DNA from: Anaerolineales bacterium UBA7227
Lineage (GTDB): Bacteria > Chloroflexota > Anaerolineae > Anaerolineales > Villigracilaceae
DNA length: 53,605 bases
Direction of reading: 5' to 3'
Assembly (NCBI GenBank): GCA_002473085.1
Contig: DKTP01000032.1
Span: forward strand, 1 to 53,605
The first letter of the stretch is position 1; each line of letters opens with the position of its first letter. Made by a program: the position numbers and the translations under genes. Below, piece after piece: positions 15,636-23,191 of the stretch. The notes beneath the pieces were generated by a model, which was given only the letters and a program-made list of their open reading frames with translations, was not told where the DNA came from and did no database searches.

Positions 15636-16435
15636 CAGAAAAAGACCCCGCGTTGGCAAACGAGACCAAACGGATTCTTTTAAAGTCTGCTTTGCAGGCA
15701 TTCACGTTGGATTTCCTCTACAACCATCCCATCTACCGCGGCTTGAACTTCTACGGCGGGACATGCCTGCATGTCGTTTACGGATTGAATCGTTTATCGG
15801 AAGATCTCGACCTGGATAACGGACACGGCATTGACCTTGCCAGCCTGTCCAGCGATGTGCTTGCTTTCTTTCAAAAAACACACAGCTATTCCGAAGCGGC
15901 GGTCAAAACCCAGAAAGCCGCCAACGGGATTTTGCGAATTACGCTCAAATTCCCCGTTTTGAACGCGCTCGGACTATCCAACACGCCCAACGAGGCGCTT
16001 CACCTAAAAATGGAAGTGACTCATCACAAGCAGGCAGCCGTGATCAAGAAGACGCCCGTGTTATATTATGGAAGAAGCATTGTCCCCGCGCATTTTTCCC
16101 TCGAAACGATGATGGCTGGAAAAATGATCGCCTGCCTCGAACGTAACTTTCAGCGCGGACGCGCTGACGCGACCCTCAAAGGCAGAGACTTTTATGACCT
16201 GCTCTGGTTCATGCAAAAACGCATCGAACCCTTGAAAGAGAAACTGGCAAAAGATGGCAAAAAGGAATATACGCCCGAATCAGCAATGGCCGAATTGAAA
16301 GCAAAAATTCAGCATATCCGTAAAGAAGACCTTGCCATTGACCTGCTTCCCTTGTTTGAGTCGCGCGTCTTCATCGAGGCCTGGCTGGATGGTTTCCACG
16401 AAAATTTTGACGATCTGATGGCCGCTTATCTATAA
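15599..16435 (+). CDS. AbiEii-type nucleotidyltransferase toxin
   Basis: The 278-residue protein has the AbiEii/DUF1814 nucleotidyltransferase core: NFYGGTCLHVVYGLNRLSEDLDLD, with GGT at 53-55, R65 and the S67-x-D69-x-D71 metal-binding triad. A downstream K-x-E-VTHH strand and a GRDFYDLLWF helix are also typical. AbiEii/MenT-type toxins transfer nucleotides onto tRNA acceptor ends or other targets, causing reversible growth arrest or phage abortive infection. The start is GTG at 15599, preceded by AGGAGG at 15588-15593 inside the antitoxin gene. An ATG at 15595 is in another frame. Confidence 0.87.
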   Translation: MANLVQTLQHVLTEKDPALANETKRILLKSALQAFTLDFLYNHPIYRGLNFYGGTCLHVVYGLNRLSEDLDLDNGHGIDLASLSSDVLAFFQKTHSYSEAAVKTQKAANGILRITLKFPVLNALGLSNTPNEALHLKMEVTHHKQAAVIKKTPVLYYGRSIVPAHFSLETMMAGKMIACLERNFQRGRADATLKGRDFYDLLWFMQKRIEPLKEKLAKDGKKEYTPESAMAELKAKIQHIRKEDLAIDLLPLFESRVFIEAWLDGFHENFDDLMAAYL

Positions 16436-16476
16436 ACGTTTGCTTTTTTTCTGATGTGCCAAAAGGAGGCATTTCC

Positions 16477-18381
16477 ATGCGCGTCCCCGTCCCTGAAAAA
16501 TATGAACGAAACGGCTGGCCGTCTGTTGACCGCCCCGACCTGGCGCCGCCCGAAGGCTGGAGCCTGCCGCTCATCGCCTCGGTCAACCGCGTCTACCAAA
16601 GCCGCCTCTCGCCCGACGGCGGCCGCATCGCGTTCGTTTGGAACCGCGAAGAACAGGCCGACATCTACGTCATGCCCGCGAAAGGCGGATGGCCGAGCCG
16701 CGTATCGTTCACGCGTCCCAGCACGCCGTATTGGTGGGACCGCGCCCCGCAGTGGTCGCCCGACGGCAAATGGCTGGCCTTCCGCATGAAGGGACACGTC
16801 CACATCGTGGACTCGCGCGGCGGCATTCCCGAAAAACTGCCCGCCCCGCTCGACGCCTCCGCCTCGCCCATCTGGATGCCCGACAGCAATCAACTCATCG
16901 TCACGATCCGCCCCGACGAGATCCCGCATCTCGCGCTGACCGACCGCGAGGGGACCTTCGTACGCGTCCTCACACGGGACGCGGGCGAGGACTCCGACCC
17001 GCGTCCCTCGCCCGACGGGACGATGGTCGCGTACGTCCACTGGCCCGACGACGACCGCAACCGCCGCGACATTCGGCTGGTTGACCTCGCCTCGGGCGCG
17101 ACGCGCGTCCTGGTCGGCGCGCCGAAGATGAAGGACTGGTTCCCGCGCTGGTCGCCCGACGGGAAGTGGCTCGCGTTCCTCTCGCAGCGCTCGGACTTCA
17201 ACCAGGTCTGGCTCGTCCGCCCCGACGGGAGCGACCTGCATCCGTTCACGGATCTCGGCACGAACGTGGAGGAGTTCTCGTGGTCGCCCGACGGGACGCG
17301 GCTGGCGCTCGTCGTCAACCGACGCGGCAGGCTCGATTTGGCCTCAGCCGCTTTGGGGTCGGGGAGAATCGAGGAGGTCAAAACGGGACGCGGAGTCTAT
17401 TCGCGTCCGCAGTGGAGTCCCGACGGCGCGTACCTCTACGTCGAGTATGAAGACCCGCTGGCGCCGCCCGACATCCAGCGCATTGACGTGGCGACGGGGC
17501 GCGTGAAGCAGTTGACGTTTTCGAATCCGCCCGCGCTCGCGACCCGTCCGATGGTCATGCCCGAGGAGGCGGTCTATAAAAGTTACGACGGGCTGGAGAT
17601 CGCGGGCCTGCTTTACAAACCGAAGCATCCCAACGGCGCGGCGCTGGTGCATCCGCACGGCGGGCCGACCGAGCAGTTTGGGTACACGTGGGAGATTTTG
17701 ATCCAGTATCTGGCGGCAAAGGGGTACACGGTTTTGTGTCCGAACTATCGCGGCTCGACGGGATACGGACTCGCGTTCGAACACGCCAACTATAACAACT
17801 GGGGCATGGGCGACGTGCAGGACTGCCTGCACGCCGCGAAATTTTTGGCGGAGATGCCAGAGATCGATCCCGCGCGGCTCGGCATTTACGGTTCGAGTTA
17901 CGGCGGCTATTTAACGGTGGCGTGCCTGGCGCGCGATCCCGAATTTCTTTTCGCGTGCGGCATCAGCCAATACGGCGACGCGTCGCTGGTCAGTTCGTGG
18001 GCGCAGTGCGACCGCAACACGCGTCTCTACACCGAAATGCAGATCGGACATCCTTCGGACAATTGGGAGGTCTTCGTGGACGCTTCGTCCATCCACCAGG
18101 TGGCGAACATCCAGGCGCCGCTGCTGCTCCTGCACGGACTGGAGGACGAAGTGGTCGCGCCGCAAGCCTCGGAGGAACTGGCCGAAGCCCTGCGCCGTCA
18201 CAACAAGACGTTCGAGTATAAGACCTACGCGGGCGAACCGCACGGTTTCCAGAAACGCGAGACAGTGCTGGACGCGTCCGCGCGGCTGGAACGGTTTTTG
18301 GACTGGTATCTGCTGCCGCCGTCGGTACCGAGTCCGATGCGGATGGAGTTGCCGAATGTGGTGGAGGAGGATGAGGAGTAG
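16477..18381 (+). CDS. S9-family prolyl oligopeptidase-like serine peptidase
   Basis: The 634-residue protein has an N-terminal beta propeller with at least five PD40/TolB-type blades (RLSPDGG, PQWSPDGKWLAF, PRWSPDGKWLAF and similar) and a C-terminal alpha/beta-hydrolase domain. The catalytic triad is visible as GSSYGGY with S474, LEDEVV with D557 and EPHGF with H589. No signal peptide is seen, so it is probably cytoplasmic and degrades short peptides as acylaminoacyl or dipeptidyl peptidases do. The start at 16477 is chosen because AAGGAGG at 16463-16469 lies 7 nt upstream. Confidence 0.92.
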   Translation: MRVPVPEKYERNGWPSVDRPDLAPPEGWSLPLIASVNRVYQSRLSPDGGRIAFVWNREEQADIYVMPAKGGWPSRVSFTRPSTPYWWDRAPQWSPDGKWLAFRMKGHVHIVDSRGGIPEKLPAPLDASASPIWMPDSNQLIVTIRPDEIPHLALTDREGTFVRVLTRDAGEDSDPRPSPDGTMVAYVHWPDDDRNRRDIRLVDLASGATRVLVGAPKMKDWFPRWSPDGKWLAFLSQRSDFNQVWLVRPDGSDLHPFTDLGTNVEEFSWSPDGTRLALVVNRRGRLDLASAALGSGRIEEVKTGRGVYSRPQWSPDGAYLYVEYEDPLAPPDIQRIDVATGRVKQLTFSNPPALATRPMVMPEEAVYKSYDGLEIAGLLYKPKHPNGAALVHPHGGPTEQFGYTWEILIQYLAAKGYTVLCPNYRGSTGYGLAFEHANYNNWGMGDVQDCLHAAKFLAEMPEIDPARLGIYGSSYGGYLTVACLARDPEFLFACGISQYGDASLVSSWAQCDRNTRLYTEMQIGHPSDNWEVFVDASSIHQVANIQAPLLLLHGLEDEVVAPQASEELAEALRRHNKTFEYKTYAGEPHGFQKRETVLDASARLERFLDWYLLPPSVPSPMRMELPNVVEEDEE

Positions 18382-18420
18382 GGCGTGACGCGGACGCTTC
18401 GCGCACGGATTACACGGATG

Positions 18421-18450
18421 GACGCGGAGAGGTTTTAATTTCTCCGCGTT
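18421..18450. repeat. Palindromic repeat / terminator, copy A
   Basis: ACGCGGAGA (18422-18430) pairs with TCTCCGCGT (18441-18449). The same palindrome with similar flanks recurs at 19511-19545, so the two copies bracket the DUF3800 gene. This copy probably also terminates the S9 peptidase transcript. Confidence 0.7.
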
Positions 18451-18545
18451 CGTTTCAAATATCCCACCGACCCCACCAAATGCGAAGTAGAATCAAATTA
18501 GGCTGAAATAGCCAATGCAAGTATAATCGCCCAAAAGGTGACAAC

Positions 18546-19379
18546 ATGCGGGATAAGGAATTCATCCTCTTCTGCGACGAATCGGACAGACACGGCAAGT
18601 ATTACTCCAACTTTTATGGCGGGGTGATTGTTGGTTCCTCGCAATACCAGCGAATTACTGACCGTTTGAACAATACCAAAGCCGATCTCAATCTTTATCA
18701 GGAAGTCAAGTGGGAAAAAGTAACTGAACTCTATTTGCCAAAATACGAAGAACTGATCCGCGTCTTTTTCGAGGAAATCTCTCGTAGTAATCTCCGCGTC
18801 AGGATCATGTTTCGCCAAAACGCCCACCTGCCGCGCGGATTGAGTCGTGAGCAGGTGGATTGGGAATATTATTTGCTGTACTACCAGTTCGTTAAGCACG
18901 GATTTGGGTTGGAGCATGTTCTAGAAAATATCCGCCTGCGTTTGTATTTCGATACTTTCCCCGACACTGCCGAAAAGAGCGAGCAATTCAAAGGTTTTCT
19001 GCTTGGGTTGACCAAAACCAAAAAATGGCAATCCATCGACATCAATAGAGAAGACATTACCGAAGTTCATTCCCACAATCATGTCATTTTGCAGTGTCTC
19101 GATATCGTTCTCGGTGCAATGTCTTTTCGTTTGAATGACAAACACAAGGAAATTCCCAAAGGGGCAAGGCGGCGAGGGAAAAGAACCGTTGCCAAAGAGA
19201 AACTTTACAAGACAATTCTCTCTGAAATTCGCAAAATACGCCCCAACTTCAATATCGGCGTAAGCACGAGAACGGAAACGCCTGCCGACAGATGGAGGCT
19301 GCCATACATGCATTGGGCATTTATCCCGTCGGACGAAACTTTTGATTCCTCCCTGATCAAACCGCGCCGCAGGAAATAA
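18546..19379 (+). CDS. DUF3800 domain protein
   Basis: The 277-residue protein begins EFILFCDESDRHGKYYSNFYGG, the DES motif and glycine turn that open DUF3800 proteins. It continues with YLPKYEELIRVFFEEI, YYQFVKHGF and the late HNHVILQCLDIVLGAMSFRLN motif, where an aspartate (LD in the LDIVLGAM stretch) and preceding polar residues fit the family's likely metal-dependent active site. The biochemical function of DUF3800 is not established; the genes are often found among defence genes. TATAAT at 18522-18527 and AAGGTG before the ATG give expression signals. It is bracketed by two copies of the same palindrome. Confidence 0.8.
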   Translation: MRDKEFILFCDESDRHGKYYSNFYGGVIVGSSQYQRITDRLNNTKADLNLYQEVKWEKVTELYLPKYEELIRVFFEEISRSNLRVRIMFRQNAHLPRGLSREQVDWEYYLLYYQFVKHGFGLEHVLENIRLRLYFDTFPDTAEKSEQFKGFLLGLTKTKKWQSIDINREDITEVHSHNHVILQCLDIVLGAMSFRLNDKHKEIPKGARRRGKRTVAKEKLYKTILSEIRKIRPNFNIGVSTRTETPADRWRLPYMHWAFIPSDETFDSSLIKPRRRK

Positions 19380-19389
19380 AAAGACCCCA

Positions 19390-19436
19390 CCTGACCTACA
19401 TCAGTATCTGACGCATAACGTCAGACTTCGGTCAGG
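19390..19436. repeat. Nested double hairpin downstream of the DUF3800 gene
   Basis: An outer stem CCTGACC (19390-19396) with GGTCAGG (19430-19436) encloses an inner stem TCTGACG (19407-19413) with CGTCAGA (19419-19425), loop CATAA. No T-tract follows directly, so this could be a structured RNA, an operator or a weak terminator. Confidence 0.6.
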
Positions 19437-19510
19437 CAGGGGGGCTACGCTTATTATACAACTTTGTAGAACTTTGTCAAAACGAGTTTTTCGCGTCGGC
19501 GGATCGGATG

Positions 19511-19545
19511 AACGCGGAGAGTTTAATTCTCCGCGTCCGTTTTAT
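19511..19545. repeat. Palindromic repeat / terminator, copy B
   Basis: ACGCGGAGA (19512-19520) pairs with TCTCCGCGT (19528-19536), followed by CCGTTTTA. It matches copy A at 18421-18450. A -10-like TATAAT follows at 19555-19560 and probably drives the next gene. Confidence 0.7.
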
Positions 19546-19610
19546 CTTGGCGGGTATAATCGTTACATATCTATTCCAAACATCGAAATTTTCTATTTTG
19601 GAGGATTGCA

Positions 19611-21668
19611 ATGAAAGCAGATAGTTTGAAAATTGCAAGAGTATTTGCCAATGGAGGAGACGTTCATTACGTTCTGCCTCACTTTCAGCGTGAATATGCT
19701 TGGGATAAAGAAAACTGGCAAACACTTCTGAATGATGTAATTGGGCTGTATGAATCTTATACGTCAGACAAAGAACCAGAGCACTTTATGGGGGCATTAG
19801 TAGTTATAAACGATGGTACGCGCAACGGGGTCATTCCAGCCTTTAAACTTGTTGATGGGCAGCAACGGTTAACCTCAATCTCGTTGTTGCTGTGTGCGTT
19901 AGGCCAAATCATTGAGAATACTCATGCTTCTTTACACAAACGTATCCGACGTTTATTGACCAACCCAGACGAAACGGATATTTTATTTTACAAACTTGTT
20001 CCCACCAAGAAATATGGTGATCGAGACGCTTATCTTGCTTTACTTAAAGGCGATGAATTTCCAGAGGGAATCGATTCAAAAATTCCAGAAGCATATCGAT
20101 TCTTCTTCAAAGAACTTGACAACAGAATTAAGGCTCAAGCGGTAGACCCTGATCGTCTATTTCTTGTATTGGCAAATAGCCTACAAGTTGTTTTTATCGA
20201 TCTTGATCAAGGAGAACGCCCATATGAAATATTTGAAAGTTTGAACGCAAAAAACAAACCTCTCACACAAGCAGACTTGGCAAGAAACTATATCGCAATG
20301 AAATTGCCTGAAAAACGGCAGACCGATGTGTTTGAAAAATCCTGGTCAAAGATTGAAAACCTGCTTCAAGACAAAAGAACGGTCGGACGATCAAATCTTG
20401 GCGAGTTGACTGGATTTTTGCGCCATTATTTGACGATGAGAAATGGGGTGTTATGTAATGAAAGGCATGTCTACGAAAGATTTCGAGATCGAATAGAAAA
20501 TGAAACATCCAATGTGAATGAATTTGAGGAGGAGATTGGTACTCTAAAGAAGTTTGCGGAATATTATGATCGTTTGCTTCGCCCCGAACATGAACCCGAT
20601 TTAGGCATAAAGACAAAATTGCGCCGCCTGAATGTTTTGGAGATTTCAACGGCTTATCCTTTCCTGTTGCAGGTTTACGAAGCATATGGCAATAAAAGTA
20701 TTTCTCGCGCTGAGTTTGAGGAAATATTAGACATACTTGAAAACTATATTGTTCGTCGTTATCTGACCAACGAGCCAACCAATTACTTGAATAAGATGTT
20801 CCCTGTATTATGGCGAGAGATTAATCCATCCAAACTGATCGAGTCGCTGAAAAGAGTAATTGTTTCCAAGAAATATCCTTCGGATATAAATGTCCGTCGC
20901 GAAGTGTTGACTGAGCAAGTTTATGACAAACGCAGTCAAACGCGCGAAAAGATAGTTCTTATTCTGGAAACAATCAACAGACATCTTTCAATAAAGAATC
21001 ACTCTGGCGGATACACGATTCTTGATAAGCCTGCAACAATTGAACACATCATGCCTCAAACCTTGAGTGATGAATGGAAAACCCATCTTGGAAAGGCATG
21101 GGAGCAAACTTATAAAGATTATCTGGATACTTTAGGCAATCTAACTTTAGTTACCCAAGAATGGAACTCGGAACTTTCGAATTCTCCATTCCCGAACAAG
21201 AAGAATAAACTTGAACGACATGCGTTGACTTTGAACAATGAATATTTCTCACAAAGAATCTCCAAGTGGGATGACAAAGCGATTCAGAATCGCGCGAAAT
21301 TCTTGATCGAAGCAATATTGGAAATATGGACGGAGCTTGGAACACCACCTGTAGTTCAGAAATCTTCAGGCACAAAACCTAGATCCCTGACGATCCTAGG
21401 CCAGGCGTTTGTTGTAAATACATGGCGAGACGTTGCATATTACACCTCGCAAATCGTCAGCGAGTTAGTTGATGATTTTGAAACCAGGATTGCAGCACAA
21501 ATGCCCGCTTATTTTGATAAACATGAATTCCAAAATGCTTGCAAACAACTTCCAAATGGTTGGTGGCTGTATTTGAATCTGTCAGCCGCTAGTGTTAAAA
21601 GCCTATGTCGCAATTTGCTGACACTTGCTGGTATTTCAGAAGATGATTGGCAATTGGAAGAAGATTAG
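19611..21668 (+). CDS. GmrSD-like DUF262/DUF1524 protein (probable type IV restriction factor)
   Basis: The 685-residue protein opens with a DUF262 domain (PHFQREYAWDKENWQ, FMGALVVIND, KLVDGQQRLTSISLLLCALG), a ParB-like NTPase seen in GmrS. Its central part carries FESLNAKNKPLTQADLARNYI. The C-terminal half has a DUF1524 HNH-type nuclease motif IEHIMPQ with H479 and a later LDTLGNLTLVTQEWNSELSN block. GmrSD-type enzymes cut modified phage DNA. A further C-terminal module (about 600-685) has no assignment. GGAGG at about 19600-19604 supports the start. The gene is AT-rich relative to the housekeeping genes, suggesting transfer. Confidence 0.88.
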   Translation: MKADSLKIARVFANGGDVHYVLPHFQREYAWDKENWQTLLNDVIGLYESYTSDKEPEHFMGALVVINDGTRNGVIPAFKLVDGQQRLTSISLLLCALGQIIENTHASLHKRIRRLLTNPDETDILFYKLVPTKKYGDRDAYLALLKGDEFPEGIDSKIPEAYRFFFKELDNRIKAQAVDPDRLFLVLANSLQVVFIDLDQGERPYEIFESLNAKNKPLTQADLARNYIAMKLPEKRQTDVFEKSWSKIENLLQDKRTVGRSNLGELTGFLRHYLTMRNGVLCNERHVYERFRDRIENETSNVNEFEEEIGTLKKFAEYYDRLLRPEHEPDLGIKTKLRRLNVLEISTAYPFLLQVYEAYGNKSISRAEFEEILDILENYIVRRYLTNEPTNYLNKMFPVLWREINPSKLIESLKRVIVSKKYPSDINVRREVLTEQVYDKRSQTREKIVLILETINRHLSIKNHSGGYTILDKPATIEHIMPQTLSDEWKTHLGKAWEQTYKDYLDTLGNLTLVTQEWNSELSNSPFPNKKNKLERHALTLNNEYFSQRISKWDDKAIQNRAKFLIEAILEIWTELGTPPVVQKSSGTKPRSLTILGQAFVVNTWRDVAYYTSQIVSELVDDFETRIAAQMPAYFDKHEFQNACKQLPNGWWLYLNLSAASVKSLCRNLLTLAGISEDDWQLEED

Positions 21669-21706
21669 AAATCTACGCTTGCCCCGTATATTTGAAAATT
21701 TTCCAA

Positions 21707-21888
21707 TGACCGAATTCTTCCCCTACGACAACCTCACCTGGCCTGAAGTCGCTGACCTGCCGCGCGACGTTCCCCTCGTCCTGCCGCTTGGTTCCTCTTT
21801 CGATTCCGAGAAACTCGCCGCGCAACTGGGGAACCCCAACCGCGTCGGGATTCTCCCGTCCATTCCCTTCGGCTGGCGTGGGGGTTAG
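21707..21888 (+). pseudogene. Remnant resembling the N-terminus of a creatininase-family amidohydrolase
   Basis: An open frame of 60 codons reads MTEFFPYDNLTWPEVADLPR then DVPLVLPLGS and SEKLAAQLG and RVGILPSIPFGW before stopping. LTWPEV and the VLPLGS strand followed by an ILP-x-IPFG strand match the start of creatininase-type proteins. The metal-binding EQHGPHLP segment that should follow PLGS is missing, so it looks internally deleted and inactive. A second, shorter copy of the same start is at 22619. Family assignment rests on short motifs only. Confidence 0.45.
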
Positions 21889-21915
21889 GTTTATAATTGG
21901 GCAAGAGAGAGTTCC

Positions 21916-22236
21916 ATGACTACCCATGTCAAAAACATCTTGAAAGAAATCAAAAAGGGACTTTCCCAACTGTACGGAAAACGCCTTCGCGGGCTGGTTC
22001 TTTACGGTTCCTATGCGCGCGGGGATAATCGGGAAGGCTCCGACCTCGACATCCTTGTAATACTCAACGAGTTCGAGCGTTCTCCCATTGAACTGGATCG
22101 CACCGAAGATTTGATGAGTGAATTGTCGCTGAAATACCTAATCACCATCAGTCCGCTGTTCATGCGCGAAAAAGACTGGCTGACCGCAGACAAACCCCTG
22201 CTTCGTAATGTGCGGGCGGAGGGTGTGCCTATATGA
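21916..22236 (+). CDS. MNT-type minimal nucleotidyltransferase (antitoxin of an MNT-HEPN pair)
   Basis: The 106-residue protein has the minimal nucleotidyltransferase motif GSYARGDNREGSDLDILV (31-48), with G31-S32 and the D43-x-D45 metal ligands intact. In type VII toxin-antitoxin systems the MNT protein AMPylates the HEPN ribonuclease and so inactivates it. A TATAAT at 21892-21897 gives a promoter. The gene overlaps the HEPN gene by 4 nt (ATGA). It sits between two creatininase-like remnants. Confidence 0.88.
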   Translation: MTTHVKNILKEIKKGLSQLYGKRLRGLVLYGSYARGDNREGSDLDILVILNEFERSPIELDRTEDLMSELSLKYLITISPLFMREKDWLTADKPLLRNVRAEGVPI

Positions 22237-22616
22237 AAGAGTCCACCCAGCAGTTACTCGTCAACGCCGAAGAGACGTTGAACGCGGCAGAAGTTCTTCA
22301 CAAAGAGGAATATCTGCGCGACGCCGTCAATCGCGCTTACTACTCTGTTTTCTATATCGCGGAAGCTCTGCTCAATGAAAAGGACTTGCGCTTCAGCAAA
22401 CATGGGACGGTGCATGGAGCATTCGCCCTGCACTACATCAAAACAAAGATTTTCAACGAGAAATATCACAAATTATTGACAGGCGCTTTTCGCCGCCGTA
22501 TGTTGGGGGATTACGATGAAATAGCGCGGTTCACATCCGATGAGGTAAAACAGGTAATTGAACAAGCTTGGGACTTCCTGAGCGCGGCAAAGAACTATCT
22601 TGCCAGCCAGCCTTGA
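22233..22616 (+). CDS. HEPN-domain protein (UPF0332-like), toxin partner of MNT
   Basis: The 127-residue helical protein contains NRAYYSVFYIAEALLNEKDL, KHGTVHGAF and a late RRRMLGDYDE segment, the layout of UPF0332/HEPN proteins. The R-x-x-YY-x-x-F motif is clear. The canonical R-x4-6-H ribonuclease motif is not obvious, so RNase activity is uncertain. With the overlapping MNT gene it forms a two-gene MNT-HEPN module, which by family acts as a toxin-antitoxin or phage-defence pair. Confidence 0.85.
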   Translation: MKESTQQLLVNAEETLNAAEVLHKEEYLRDAVNRAYYSVFYIAEALLNEKDLRFSKHGTVHGAFALHYIKTKIFNEKYHKLLTGAFRRRMLGDYDEIARFTSDEVKQVIEQAWDFLSAAKNYLASQP

Positions 22617-22812
22617 AAATGACCTCCTTCTTCCCCTCCGACAACCTCACCTGGCCTGAGAGATCGCGGGGGAACCATCCACGAATAGATCACGAACACC
22701 AGCGCTGCACCGAACGCAGCGCGGTGCAAGCGTAATCGAATATGCGCTCATCGTCGCGTCGAAGACGTTTGTCAAAATAGCCCCCGCGTCGGGCCCGAGC
22801 CGCTCCGATTGC
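22617..22812. pseudogene. Intergenic region with a second creatininase-like start fragment
   Basis: Bases 22619-22662 read ATGACCTCCTTCTTCCCCTC and so on, encoding MTSFFPSDNLTWPE, nearly the same start as at 21707. The frame diverges at once and stops within about 40 codons. The rest (to 22812) contains a CCACGAAT-type repeat fragment and no gene. Confidence 0.5.
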
Positions 22813-22840
22813 TTGACAAGCGCTCGAACGCGCATATAAT
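22813..22840 (+). promoter_or_regulatory. Consensus promoter of the thrS T-box leader
   Basis: TTGACA (22813-22818) and TATAAT (22835-22840) match consensus exactly, with a 16-bp spacer. Transcription should start near 22847, just ahead of the T-box leader. Confidence 0.85.
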
Positions 22841-22846
22841 AACGTC

Positions 22847-23119
22847 AACATCTGAAAACGCTTTGACCGGGACAAGTAGGCGGTCCCCTGTTTCTGACAG
22901 AGAGTCGACGCTGAGAGTTGAGAGCCGAGACCAGAAACGCCCGCCGAAAACCCCCCGCGAGCGGCGAACAGAACAGTGACCAGTTCACGGTCAGTCAGTA
23001 TGGGAAACGGATTGCTCCGTTACAGGCTGAAGAGATGTAAAGCGGAATGTCGTCCGCTCTACAAATCGGGTGGAACCGCGTGAGCAAAACTCTCGCCCCG
23101 TGTCGGGCGAGAGTTTTTT
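22847..23119 (+). promoter_or_regulatory. T-box riboswitch (threonine type) controlling thrS
   Basis: The T-box signature GGGTGGAACCGCG lies at 23068-23080 and is followed by a strong terminator (23089-23119). Upstream, GGCGG near 22879 can pair with CCGCC near 22941, and TTTCT (22891-22895) with AGAAA (22933-22937). Just before the latter strand lies GAG-ACC-A (22927-22933), placing the Thr codon ACC (22930-22932) where the specifier is expected. Uncharged tRNA-Thr would bind ACC and the T-box loop, favouring the antiterminator and thrS expression. The full stem I fold was not computed. Confidence 0.9.
23089..23119 (+). terminator. Regulatory terminator of the T-box
   Basis: ACTCTCGCCC (23089-23098) pairs perfectly with GGGCGAGAGT (23105-23114), followed by TTTTT. 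It competes with the antiterminator that uses the T-box sequence. Confidence 0.92.
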
Positions 23120-23191
23120 GTTAATCGAAGCGGAGAGTCCCGCGTTCTCCAAAAAGAACGGGAACCCTGCAAGTCAAGAAAGGAAGCGAAA

